Notes under the pieces: generated by a model
What the model saw: only the letters and a program-made list of their open reading frames with translations
Databases searched by the model: none
Told to the model about the DNA's origin: nothing
IMG/VR virus record: IMGVR_UViG_3300032224_000167
Location: 1-33,264 of that record
Strand: one strand, 5' to 3'
DNA from: a virus
Length of the DNA: 33,264 nucleotides
Position numbers and translations under genes: made by a program
In this document: positions 1 through 7,833 of the stretch, in pieces
How the letters are laid out: every line of letters begins with the position of its first letter
Numbering within the stretch: the first letter of the stretch is position 1

Positions 1-123
1 CAAAACCTTACCAGTTGGGTCAACTGGGTTAATTCTTAGGGAAACCTATGTCAGAAGTCGCAGAAAGACTTGCCGCCAATGTGGTGACAAGTGAAAATTT
101 AGCTGAATTTAATGCCAAGAGAA
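1..123. repeat. Terminal direct repeat, left copy
   Basis: Bases 1-123 recur exactly at 33142-33264. The copy includes the scaffold gene leader and its first 25 codons. The simplest reading is a circular or circularly permuted genome linearised by an assembler. A true 123-bp terminal redundancy is possible but cannot be told apart here. Confidence 0.95.
11..27 (+). promoter_or_regulatory. Perfect hairpin in scaffold leader
   Basis: CCAGTTG, a GGT loop and CAACTGG form a perfect 7-bp stem between the portal stop (33109) and the scaffold Shine-Dalgarno AGGGA. No U-tract follows, so it looks like an mRNA processing or stability hairpin or an operator rather than an intrinsic terminator. The same site appears at 33152-33168 in the repeated end. 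Confidence 0.5.
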
Positions 124-953
124 TGGGTTTAGCTGATCCATCCCCAAGCGAGGCTGTCGAACAGGCAGAGCCGCAAGAGGTTGATCAAGGACAGAGTGAA
201 CCAACTGAGGTAGAGAACGAAGCGACAGCAACAGAGGATCGAAAACAAAATCCCAAGCTGGAAAGACGGTTTTCAGAAATAACTAAGCAACGCGAAGCAG
301 CACGGGAAGAAGCCCGTAGGGAACGCGAGCAAAGGGAAAGTCTGGAAGCAAAGGTTAGGGAACTGGAAGCGAAAGCGCAGCCTAAAACTGAGCCAGTAGT
401 TGAATCAGAACCTTTGCCAGAGCAGTTCACCGATATGTATGAATACGCCAAGGCGTTAACAGACTACCGTGTGGAACAGCGATTGCAGGAAGAAAAGCAA
501 AAGGAAGTGCAGGCAAAAGCCGCCGCCGAACACGCCAAGTTAATTGACACTTGGGGTCAACGGGTCAAGGAAGCTAAAGCCGAAATGCCAGACTTTGATG
601 ACATGATCAATTCCACAGACGTTACGGTCAGTAACGAAGTGCGGGACGCGATCTTTGAATCCGAGGTTGGCCCACGCATCCTGTATCACCTTGCTGAAAA
701 TCCTGATTTTGCTGTAAAGCTGCAAGGCATGACCTTGACCGCCGCCTTGAGAGCAATAGGGAAATTGGAAGCCCAGTACGAAAAGACTGAGCCACAGACA
801 AAGACTGTTGTTGGGAAAAGTAAAGCACCAGCGCCGATCAATCCAATCCGATCAGCAGCCAACGGGCGTGATGTAAACCTGACCAGTGATGGTCAATTTC
901 ATGGTTCATATCAGGCTTGGAGAGCAGCACGATTGGCTGGAAAGATCCGCTAA
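48..953 (+). CDS. Capsid scaffolding protein
   Basis: Predicted internal scaffold that directs assembly of the P22-like coat protein into procapsids and then leaves. The 301-aa protein is highly charged. An acidic, disordered N-terminus rich in E, P and Q (residues 28-65) leads into a long helical coiled coil (about 70-115 and 140-185). A basic, Arg-rich C-terminus (KSKAPAP followed by WRAARLAGKIR) follows, as in scaffolds whose basic tail binds coat. It lies between portal (ending at 33109 on the circle) and coat, the usual scaffold position. The ATG follows AGGGAAACC. The call rests on position and composition, not on a catalytic motif. Confidence 0.8.
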   Translation: MSEVAERLAANVVTSENLAEFNAKRMGLADPSPSEAVEQAEPQEVDQGQSEPTEVENEATATEDRKQNPKLERRFSEITKQREAAREEARREREQRESLEAKVRELEAKAQPKTEPVVESEPLPEQFTDMYEYAKALTDYRVEQRLQEEKQKEVQAKAAAEHAKLIDTWGQRVKEAKAEMPDFDDMINSTDVTVSNEVRDAIFESEVGPRILYHLAENPDFAVKLQGMTLTAALRAIGKLEAQYEKTEPQTKTVVGKSKAPAPINPIRSAANGRDVNLTSDGQFHGSYQAWRAARLAGKIR

Positions 954-976
954 ACCCATTCTTTTAAGGAAATAAC

Positions 977-2224
977 ATGGCAAATAATTTATTGACTATT
1001 TCAATGATCACCAATGAAGCATTGATGGTTTTAGAAAACGAGTTGACCTTTTCAAGCGAGGTCGAGAGAAATTACGATGACCAATTTGCCGTGACCGGCG
1101 CAAAAATTGGCGCAACTTTGAACGTCCGCAAACCCGGCCGCTTTATCGGCACAACAGGGCCTGCTTTGAACGTTGAAGATTTCAACGAAACATCTGTGCC
1201 TGTAACCTTAAGTACCCAATTTCATGTGGATACGCAGTTTACAAGCCAAGATTTAGCACTTTCGTTGGATATGTTCAGTGACCGTGTGTTGAAGCCTGCT
1301 GTTGCAGCTATTGCCAACAAGATCGACTTTGACGGTCTGACAATGGCAAAAAACAACACCGCCAACATTGTCGGCACTGCTGGCACACCCCCAACTGGCT
1401 TGATCACATACCTGACCGCTGGCGCGTATCTGGACAGCGAGGGCGCACCCCGTGACGGTCGCCGTTCATGTATCGTTGAGCCGTTCACAGGCGCAACCAT
1501 TGTGGACAGCTTGAAAGGTTTGTTTGTTCCATCAGACAAAATTGCGGCTCAATACAGCAAAGGCATGATGGGCCGAGATTCCGCGGGGATGTCGTGGAAA
1601 ATGGACCAAAACGTTGTGGCGCAAACATTCGGTTCTTACAGCACCGCTACTTTGTCTTGCGCCACCACAACAGCAACTGGTTTCTTGACCAGCGGCTGGG
1701 CATCAACTTCCACCATTGCATTGACCGCAGCCACAGCTAGTGCTAGCTTGAAACAAGGTGACGTGATTACGATTGCTAACATTTACGCAGTCAACCCACA
1801 GAACCGTCAAGCCTACGGCAGCAACCGTTTGCGTAACTTTGTGGTGACCGCCCCTGTGACCGTGTCAACTTCTGGCACAACTTCTGTGACCGTAAGCCCC
1901 GCCATCATCACTGCTGGTCAGTTCCAAAACGTTAACTTGGCTTCCACCAGCGCATCCGCTGTTGTGACTCCATTTAATAACACTGGCACAGTATCTCCAC
2001 AGAATATTGTAATGCATAAGAATGCATTTACATTAGCCTGTGCCGATCTCGAGCTGCCGGACGGAGTCCATTTTGCTGGTCGCGCAAGCGATAAGGAATT
2101 GGGTCTTTCCATGCGTGTTGTCCGGCAATACACGATCAACAACGATTCGATTCCGACTCGCGTTGATGTGCTGTATGGCTGGGCGCCACTGTACCCAGAA
2201 CTTGCCTGCCGCGTTGCAGCCTAA
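977..2224 (+). CDS. Major capsid protein, P22 gp5-like
   Basis: A 415-aa coat protein that builds the icosahedral shell. The N-terminus (ITNEALMVLENELTF, then an R-x-Y/F-D-D segment and GATLNVRKPGRF) matches the P22 gp5 coat family, an HK97 fold. The middle segment VDTQFTSQDLALSLDMFSDR and the following VLKPAVAAIANKID resemble the family's spine helix region. A Ser/Thr/Ala-rich stretch at about 215-330 is compatible with the inserted domain of P22-type coats. Length is close to the P22 coat (430 aa). AAGGA lies 7 nt before the ATG. It directly follows the scaffold and is followed by a terminator-like hairpin, as expected for a highly expressed gene. Confidence 0.92.
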   Translation: MANNLLTISMITNEALMVLENELTFSSEVERNYDDQFAVTGAKIGATLNVRKPGRFIGTTGPALNVEDFNETSVPVTLSTQFHVDTQFTSQDLALSLDMFSDRVLKPAVAAIANKIDFDGLTMAKNNTANIVGTAGTPPTGLITYLTAGAYLDSEGAPRDGRRSCIVEPFTGATIVDSLKGLFVPSDKIAAQYSKGMMGRDSAGMSWKMDQNVVAQTFGSYSTATLSCATTTATGFLTSGWASTSTIALTAATASASLKQGDVITIANIYAVNPQNRQAYGSNRLRNFVVTAPVTVSTSGTTSVTVSPAIITAGQFQNVNLASTSASAVVTPFNNTGTVSPQNIVMHKNAFTLACADLELPDGVHFAGRASDKELGLSMRVVRQYTINNDSIPTRVDVLYGWAPLYPELACRVAA

Positions 2225-2230
2225 AGGTTA

Positions 2231-2259
2231 ATGGGGGCGTAAAACACCCCCGTTTCATT
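2231..2259 (+). terminator. Hairpin after coat gene
   Basis: A GC-rich stem (ATGGGGG paired with CCCCCGT around CGTAAAACA) begins 7 nt after the coat stop and is followed by a short, imperfect T-rich run (TTCATT). It is a likely intrinsic or partial terminator, or a 3' stabiliser of coat mRNA. The weak U-tract suggests readthrough. Confidence 0.6.
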
Positions 2260-2284
2260 AAACAATTTTTAAGGAAAACATATC

Positions 2285-2716
2285 ATGGCAAATCCCGGCG
2301 CAGCATCAACACAAACGATTCACCCATCGCAGTTATCCACGAACCAAGCAGTTCGCCTCTTGGCTTACGCTAATAACGTGCCAATTTCTGCAACTGGTGA
2401 CGCAGCCGTTACCCTCCCAGTGTTTAACACTGCCTCCTACAACGTTCAGTATGTAGCTATCACCAATGCCAGCGTAGACGTTAGCGGCGGCGCATTGGCT
2501 ATTTGGACTGCGCCAGCAGGCACAGGCACTGAGATTGTGACCAACGCATCTTTGACTAGCAATACCAGTTCAACCTATGTCACCAACGCAACCGTGGTTG
2601 CTGGTACTAAGGCAACTCGATTGACCGCCCAAACCTTATATGTCAAGGTTGGTACAGCAGTTGCTGGCGGCACTGTGGACATTTTTGTTTACGGTTACGA
2701 TTTCTCCGAGTTTTAA
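2285..2716 (+). CDS. Putative head decoration or minor virion protein
   Basis: A 143-aa protein made largely of Ala, Thr, Val and Ser with alternating hydrophobic residues, predicted to be all-beta. There is no signal peptide or membrane helix. It lies directly after coat between two terminator-like hairpins, so it probably has its own mRNA level and could be made in high amounts. Its composition (TNASLTSNTSSTYVTNATVV, then an LTAQTLYVKVG strand) resembles small capsid decoration proteins. AAGGA precedes the ATG. I do not recognise a named family; decoration is inferred from position. Confidence 0.55.
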   Translation: MANPGAASTQTIHPSQLSTNQAVRLLAYANNVPISATGDAAVTLPVFNTASYNVQYVAITNASVDVSGGALAIWTAPAGTGTEIVTNASLTSNTSSTYVTNATVVAGTKATRLTAQTLYVKVGTAVAGGTVDIFVYGYDFSEF

Positions 2717-2735
2717 TCGGGAATGAGTTAGGAGA

Positions 2736-2764
2736 AGCCATCCTCAAAAGGGGTGGCTTTTTCT
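2736..2764 (+). terminator. Rho-independent terminator
   Basis: AGCCATCC pairs with GGGTGGCT (8 bp, one G-T pair) around TCAAAAG, followed by TTTTC. It sits 20 nt after the stop of the 143-aa gene. It is a convincing intrinsic terminator that would lower expression of the fibre genes relative to the coat. Confidence 0.75.
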
Positions 2765-2805
2765 ATTTGTACGCCTATAATTAACCAACTTTTGAAGGAC
2801 TGAAA

Positions 2806-3144
2806 ATGGTCAATGTCTCAGTTATGCGCCTATCAGGTCGCACTTATGCCCTAGATTTAACAACTTCAGCAAGTTCTGCATTGTTGATTGACTCCACCAC
2901 AAATGACCAAACCAATTATGTTCATTTGCTCAACACTGGCACAGGTGTAGCTGCGGTGGAATTAGCGAATTCAAGCACTGTTCCTACCCCTAGCATTGCC
3001 ACAACTGGCAACAAAGGTTCTTATGTATTGCCTGCCGCAATGAATTACCCTTTGATTATTGCAGCGCCAAAAGCGCCGTTTTACATTAGGGCTATCAGTT
3101 CGGGTACAAATACACTTTACATTACAGCCGCACAAGCGGGTTAA
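2806..3144 (+). CDS. Small beta-rich virion protein
   Basis: A 112-aa protein of unknown family. It has alternating hydrophobic residues (ALLIDSTTN, YVHLLNTG, AAVELAN, FYIRAISSGTNTLYITAA), consistent with a compact beta-sandwich, and no membrane segment. Its style resembles the 143-aa protein before it and the 137-aa protein at 28511, all Ser/Thr/Ala-rich. GAAGGA lies before the ATG. It sits between the decoration candidate and the large fibre, so a capsid or fibre-attachment role is plausible but not shown. Confidence 0.5.
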   Translation: MVNVSVMRLSGRTYALDLTTSASSALLIDSTTNDQTNYVHLLNTGTGVAAVELANSSTVPTPSIATTGNKGSYVLPAAMNYPLIIAAPKAPFYIRAISSGTNTLYITAAQAG

Positions 3145-3156
3145 AAGGGGGTTGGA

Positions 3157-5370
3157 ATGTCCAACGAAGCCGCCGTTACGTCAACGACTAACATTGTTCC
3201 TGTACAGGGCATTTTCCAACCAGCCCCAACATTTGACCTGATTTCATTGATTGGGCCTGCGGGTACGCCGTTTTATGCGTCAATTTCGCCTAATCAATCA
3301 GGTTTGCACATCACAAACAGCACAATTGATAGCACCACAATTGGGGCAACAAGCCCATCCACAGCGGCTTTCACTTCAGGCACGGTGGCGGCAACCCCAA
3401 CAGCGGCAACTGATATTGCCAACAAACAATATGTGGACTATTACGCCGCAGGATTAAGCTGGAAAGCACCCGTGACCGTAGCATCTACGGCAAATATCAC
3501 CAGTTTGTCAGGTTTGCAAACAATTGACACGATTACATTGGTGGCTGGTGATACTGTTTTGGTAAAAAACCAATCAACAGCGGCAAACAATGGCATTTAT
3601 GTGGTTTCGTCAGGCGCATGGTCAAGAAGCCCCGGCGCGGATGTGTGGACAGAATTCCTTGGCGCAATTACTTTTGTGCTCGAAGGTTCACAGGCTGGGT
3701 CGGCTTGGTACTGTACGGCGCAGCCCGGTGGCACTTTAGGCACAACCGCCATCAATTGGTCTAATTTCTCTGTTTCTTCCACCTACACCGCAGGCACTGG
3801 CTTGACGTTGGCGGGGACTCAATTCAGCATCACAAATACCGCTGTCACTGCTGCGGCTTATGGTTCAGCAACCCAAGTTGGCACATTCACAGTCAACGCC
3901 CAAGGTCAATTAACTTTGGCGGGAAACACCACTATTACCCCCGCTGTCGGGTCAATTACTGGTTTAGCTACTGGTGTAGCCACTTGGCTTGCAACGCCAA
4001 CTAGCGCCAATTTGTTGGCGGCGGTAAGTGATGAAACAGGGACTGGATCATTGGTATTTGCCACATCACCGACTTTGGTAACCCCTATTTTGGGAACACC
4101 CCAATCTGGTAATTTTTCCACTGGCACATTCACTTGGCCTACTTTCAACCAAAACACATCAGGAAATGCGGCTACGGCTACATTGGCAACAACAGCAACT
4201 AATCTTGCGGGTGGTGCGGCTGGGTCTGTTCCATATCAAAGCGCAGCGGGTACAACCGCAATGCTTGGAATTGGTTCAAATGGGCAAGTTTTAACTTTAG
4301 CCGCAGGCGTTCCATCTTGGGCTACACCAACAACTGGAACTGTCACTTCTGTTGGGCAAAGTTTTACAGGAGGTTTGATTTCTGTTACTGGTTCTCCTGT
4401 AACTTCATCTGGCACTTTGGCTTTAACTGTGGCTGGAACATCAGGTGGCATTCCATATTTTTCAAGCGCATCGACATGGGCTTCATCAGGCGCTTTGACG
4501 CAATATGGTGTTGTTTATGGTGGTGGCGCGGCTGGCGCACCAGTAGCAACTGCCGCAGGAACAACTGGTCAAATTTTGATTGGCAACACTAGCGCCGCGC
4601 CATCATGGGCGGCTTTGTCTAGTTCTGCTGTAACCAGCATTACATTTGGAACAACTGGTTTAACCCCATCCACAGCCACACAAGGCGCAGTTACCGTTGC
4701 TGGCACTTTGGTAGTTGGCAACGGCGGCACTGGTGTTGCGACTTTAACTGGATTGGCTTATGGAAACGGCACAAGTGCATTCACAGCGGCAACCGCAGCG
4801 CAAGTAGTTTCTGTTATTGGGTCAACTGCTGTAACCAACGCAACAAATGCAACAAATGCAACAAACACAGCAATCACTGACGATACGACCACCGCAAGTG
4901 CTGTTTACCCCACATGGGTGACAACAACCACAGGAAATTTGCCGCAAAAAACGTCATCTACCAAGTTTTCATTTATTCCGTCAACTGGATATTTGACTGT
5001 TACAGGATTAACAAGCCCAATCATCAACAATCCAACAGTTACAAACTATGTTGAAAGCGTGGTTGCAATTGGTACGGTTACAACCACAAACACCTTATCT
5101 TTGACCAATGGCACAGTTCAAACTGCCACATTGACAGCATCAACTGCTTGCACATTCACAATGCCAACTGCTACGGCTGGCAAATCTTTTGTGTTGCTGC
5201 TTAAACAAGCTGCCGCCACAGGAAATGGAACGGCAACATTTACTTCTGTGAAATGGTCAAGTGCTGGCACACCAACAGTTACAGCAACAGCAGGGAAAAT
5301 GGATATTTTTACTTTTGTTGCTGATGGCACAAATTGGTATGGTTCTGTTGCACAAGGATACACACCTTAA
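3157..5370 (+). CDS. Tail fibre protein
   Basis: A 737-aa fibre, very rich in Thr, Ala, Ser and Gly. Residues about 105-205 form a recognisable phage fibre segment: GLSWKAPVTVASTANIT, then LVAGDTVLVKNQSTAANNGIY and a WYCT ending. The shaft (210-640) is made of degenerate repeats of the type GSVPYQSAAGTTAML / GQVLTLAAGVPSWA, seen in phage fibres. Residues 560-571 are a (TNA)4 micro-repeat. The C-terminus ends in an aromatic tip, FTFVADGTNWYGS. It probably recognises the host surface together with the glycine-rich protein, whose start codon overlaps its stop (TAATG). Confidence 0.8.
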   Translation: MSNEAAVTSTTNIVPVQGIFQPAPTFDLISLIGPAGTPFYASISPNQSGLHITNSTIDSTTIGATSPSTAAFTSGTVAATPTAATDIANKQYVDYYAAGLSWKAPVTVASTANITSLSGLQTIDTITLVAGDTVLVKNQSTAANNGIYVVSSGAWSRSPGADVWTEFLGAITFVLEGSQAGSAWYCTAQPGGTLGTTAINWSNFSVSSTYTAGTGLTLAGTQFSITNTAVTAAAYGSATQVGTFTVNAQGQLTLAGNTTITPAVGSITGLATGVATWLATPTSANLLAAVSDETGTGSLVFATSPTLVTPILGTPQSGNFSTGTFTWPTFNQNTSGNAATATLATTATNLAGGAAGSVPYQSAAGTTAMLGIGSNGQVLTLAAGVPSWATPTTGTVTSVGQSFTGGLISVTGSPVTSSGTLALTVAGTSGGIPYFSSASTWASSGALTQYGVVYGGGAAGAPVATAAGTTGQILIGNTSAAPSWAALSSSAVTSITFGTTGLTPSTATQGAVTVAGTLVVGNGGTGVATLTGLAYGNGTSAFTAATAAQVVSVIGSTAVTNATNATNATNTAITDDTTTASAVYPTWVTTTTGNLPQKTSSTKFSFIPSTGYLTVTGLTSPIINNPTVTNYVESVVAIGTVTTTNTLSLTNGTVQTATLTASTACTFTMPTATAGKSFVLLLKQAAATGNGTATFTSVKWSSAGTPTVTATAGKMDIFTFVADGTNWYGSVAQGYTP
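4834..4869 (+). repeat. Four tandem 9-bp units in fibre gene
   Basis: Four 9-bp units (ACCAACGCA, ACAAATGCA, ACAAATGCA, ACAAACACA) encode a Thr-Asn-Ala repeat in the fibre shaft. Copy number could change by slippage in steps of three residues without losing frame. Confidence 0.8.
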
Positions 5371-6188
5371 TGTTTGCTGCTAAAAATTTCTTTTTCACTA
5401 ACGAAGCAAGAACTCCTATTAGCGCCGATTATCTTTTGGTTGCTGGCGGTGGTGGTGGCGGCGGCTTTGGTGGCGGCGGTGGCGGCGGTGGCGTGTTGTC
5501 AGGTACAACATCACTTTTTAGGCAAACATATTCGGTTACTGTTGGTGGTGGTGGTTCAGCTGGCGGAACAAATAGCGATGGAGGTAATGGTAATAACTCA
5601 GTATTTGGATCTTTAACAGCGGCTGTTGGCGGTGGCGGTGGCGGCGGCAATACTACAAATGGAAAAACTGGCGGTTCTGGAGGTGGTGGTTCAAGAACTG
5701 GAACAGGCGGTTCTGGTACATCAGGGCAAGGCTATGCTGGCGGCGCTGGCGCAACAAATGGGGCAACTTATTTTAACGCTGGTGGTGGTGGCGGTGGTAG
5801 TGCTGTGGGTGGAAATGCTATTGCGGTGGCGGGTAATACGCAGGGTGGCGGCACTGGTGGCGCTGGTTATACATGGTCTGTGAACAGCACTGTTTACGCT
5901 GGCGGTGGTGGTGGCGGCGGCTTTGGCGCTAATGGAGGCCCCGGCGGTTCTGGGGGCGGCGGCAGAGGTGGTAATGACTATGGCGCATTAGCGCCAGTTG
6001 CTGGAACTAATGGTCTTGGTGGCGGTGGTGGCGGGGGATTGAATGGCGGTTCTGGCGCAATTGGCGGCGATGGCGTGGTAATTATTCGCTATGCGGGTAG
6101 CCAAGTATTTAATGGCGGCACAGTAACATCGCCCAGCGGTAATACTCAACACACATTCACCACTAGCGGTTCTTTAACCCCAATTTAA
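5370..6188 (+). CDS. Glycine-rich tail adhesin
   Basis: A 272-aa protein with many runs of four to eight glycines between short variable loops, ending in GGDGVVIIRYAG. This layout is typical of the glycine-rich domain of phage tail proteins. In the Salmonella phage S16 gp38 adhesin, similar Gly-rich motifs form a polyglycine-II sandwich that displays receptor-binding loops. The N-terminal FAAKNFFFTNEA may attach to the fibre tip. The ATG overlaps the fibre stop (TAATG); an upstream in-frame GTG/ATG inside the fibre gene is less likely. Repetitive GGTGGCGGT DNA would allow recombination and rapid host-range change. The adhesin role is inferred. Confidence 0.75.
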   Translation: MFAAKNFFFTNEARTPISADYLLVAGGGGGGGFGGGGGGGGVLSGTTSLFRQTYSVTVGGGGSAGGTNSDGGNGNNSVFGSLTAAVGGGGGGGNTTNGKTGGSGGGGSRTGTGGSGTSGQGYAGGAGATNGATYFNAGGGGGGSAVGGNAIAVAGNTQGGGTGGAGYTWSVNSTVYAGGGGGGGFGANGGPGGSGGGGRGGNDYGALAPVAGTNGLGGGGGGGLNGGSGAIGGDGVVIIRYAGSQVFNGGTVTSPSGNTQHTFTTSGSLTPI

Positions 6189-6196
6189 GGAAAACA

Positions 6197-6538
6197 ATGT
6201 CACATTTTGCAAAAGTAGAAAATGGAATTGTTGCCCAAGTCATTGTCGCCGAGCAAGATGTTATTGACTCAGGATTGTTTGGCGATGGTTGGATACAGAC
6301 TTCATGCGACACATTTGGCGGTCAGCATATCAGTGGCGGTGTTCCATTGCGTAAAAATTATGCTGGGATTGGATATACATACGATAGCCAGCGTGATGCG
6401 TTTATACCGCCGCAACCATATCCAAGCTGGACGCTAAACGAAAATACTTGTCTTTGGGATTGTCCTGTGACAATGCCAGAACAAGGTGGGCCATTTATTT
6501 GGAACGAACAAACACAAACATGGGATGCAATAACATGA
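6197..6538 (+). CDS. Conserved small tail-fibre-associated protein
   Basis: A 113-aa protein of a type I recognise from many environmental phages: SHFAKVENGIVAQVIVAEQ at the start, then RKNYAGIGYTYDSQRDAFIPP and Trp-rich strands (PSWTLNENTCLWDCPV, IWNEQTQTWDA). It usually accompanies fibre genes. It could be a fibre subunit or assembly factor; its biochemical role is unknown to me. AAGGAAAACA precedes the ATG, and its stop overlaps the next start (ATGA), so the two are translationally coupled. Confidence 0.6.
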   Translation: MSHFAKVENGIVAQVIVAEQDVIDSGLFGDGWIQTSCDTFGGQHISGGVPLRKNYAGIGYTYDSQRDAFIPPQPYPSWTLNENTCLWDCPVTMPEQGGPFIWNEQTQTWDAIT

Positions 6539-6849
6539 CCACATTTGAATGGAAAATTCTCCAAACAAGTTCTATTGGAGAAGAATTAATTAGCGTTCAT
6601 TATTTGGTAACCGCTAAAGATGAAACGCATGAAGTTCAAAGCCAAGGTCATGCAGACGTTGCAGGAAAAATTACAATTCCATATTCTGAAATTAGGGAAA
6701 CTACCATAATTTCTTGTCTTGAAGAAATGTATATGCAAGATGATTCAAAATCCCTAAAATCTCAATTACAAGAGCAATTGGACTACCTAAAAAACGCCAT
6801 AAACACTGATGTTCCTTGGAAAGATCAGATTTTCAGCGTTAATTTATAA
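6535..6849 (+). CDS. Small conserved phage protein, coupled to fibre module
   Basis: A 104-aa protein starting MTTFEWKILQTSSIG, with a beta-strand-rich first half (ISVHYLVTAKDETHEVQSQG) and a helical second half ending KDQIFSVNL. I chose the ATG at 6535 because it forms an ATGA overlap with the preceding stop; an upstream TTG in frame would run through the earlier gene. Similar short proteins often follow fibre genes in phages of aquatic bacteria, where they may act as tail-fibre chaperones. That role is a guess. Confidence 0.55.
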   Translation: MTTFEWKILQTSSIGEELISVHYLVTAKDETHEVQSQGHADVAGKITIPYSEIRETTIISCLEEMYMQDDSKSLKSQLQEQLDYLKNAINTDVPWKDQIFSVNL

Positions 6850-6858
6850 GAAAATGCC

Positions 6859-7833
6859 ATGACAACTCCATACGACATTATCACTAGATCGTTAAAAGAC
6901 ATTGGGGCTTTGGAGGCTGGCGAATCCCCAACAGCAGACGCATCGCAAGACGCATTTGATATGCTGAACGACATGACCGCGCAATGGTCAAACGAAAACA
7001 TGATGGTTTTCTACAAAACCGAAATTATTTTTCAAACCGTTCAAAATACCGTGCAATACACGCTTGGCCCGTCTGGGTCGGTGGGCGCATCTTTCACAGG
7101 TTCAATCTCAGGGACAACCCTAACAGTTCCTGTTGATGGTGTGATCAGTGGCGCAATCACAATGGGCATGACCATCAGCGGCACAGGAATCACCGCAGGC
7201 ACAACCATTGTGGGATTTGGCACAGGCGCAGGCGGCAATGTCAATGAGGGCGGCACATACACTGTCAGCAAATCTCAAACAGCGGCAAGCACCACAATCA
7301 CTGCCTACTATGAACGCCCTTTGACCATTGAATCAGCGTTTGTTCGCGTGGCTACCCAGCAAGGTGGGTCTAGTGTGGCTGGCGGCTATTTGGATTATCC
7401 AGTGGCAATTCTCAGTTTAGAAGAATATGAATCGCTGGGCATCAAGCAGTTAAACGGCCCGTGGGCAAAGATGGTTTATTACCAGCCAAGCGAGACATTG
7501 GGAACGCTGTATGTTTTCCCAAACCCGTCATCTGGTGAATTGCACTTGTTTGCAAATACCATGTTCCGTACATTCAATTCGTTGTACGACACAATAACGC
7601 TGCCACAAGGCTATAACATGGCGCTGCGGTGGTGTTTGGCTGAACGTCTGATGCCAATGTATGGCAAGGCTTCACCAACTCAAATTCAAATGATCAATTC
7701 ATTTGCTGGGAATGCCAAAGCCATCATTAAACGAACCAATATGAAGCCTGCACAAGTGGCAAGGTATCCTGATGCCCTTATGGTTGGAAAAGCAAAAGAC
7801 GCTGGATTTATCATGGACGGGGGCTTTAGATAA
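6859..7833 (+). CDS. P22 gp4-like head-completion/tail accessory factor
   Basis: A 324-aa protein. Its first 75 residues ([17 protein letters not shown], then [17 protein letters not shown]) and its C-terminal helices ([17 protein letters not shown] onward) match the P22 gp4 tail accessory family, which binds below the portal and closes the filled head. P22 gp4 is only 166 aa. The extra length comes mainly from an inserted beta-rich Gly/Thr domain at about 79-149 that also occurs twice in the next gene. It is followed directly (1-base TAATGG overlap) by the gp10-like gene, its expected partner. Confidence 0.75.
   Translation: MTTPYDIITRSLKDIGALEAGESPTADASQDAFDMLNDMTAQWSNENMMVFYKTEIIFQTVQNTVQYTLGPSGSVGASFTGSISGTTLTVPVDGVISGAITMGMTISGTGITAGTTIVGFGTGAGGNVNEGGTYTVSKSQTAASTTITAYYERPLTIESAFVRVATQQGGSSVAGGYLDYPVAILSLEEYESLGIKQLNGPWAKMVYYQPSETLGTLYVFPNPSSGELHLFANTMFRTFNSLYDTITLPQGYNMALRWCLAERLMPMYGKASPTQIQMINSFAGNAKAIIKRTNMKPAQVARYPDALMVGKAKDAGFIMDGGFR

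Noticed and set aside
2753-2781. Promoter before the 112-aa gene (TATAAT at 2776-2781)
   Set aside because: The -10 is perfect, but the best -35 (GTGGCT at 2753) lies in the terminator stem and matches poorly; in AT-rich spacer DNA one TATAAT is not enough.
4801-4870. Possible CRISPR-like or regulatory repeat
   Set aside because: The 9-bp units are adjacent, in frame and encode a Thr-Asn-Ala fibre repeat.
5429-5650. Proline-rich minus-strand ORF
   Set aside because: It is the antisense of the glycine codons (GGN read as CCN) in the adhesin gene, without a ribosome binding site.
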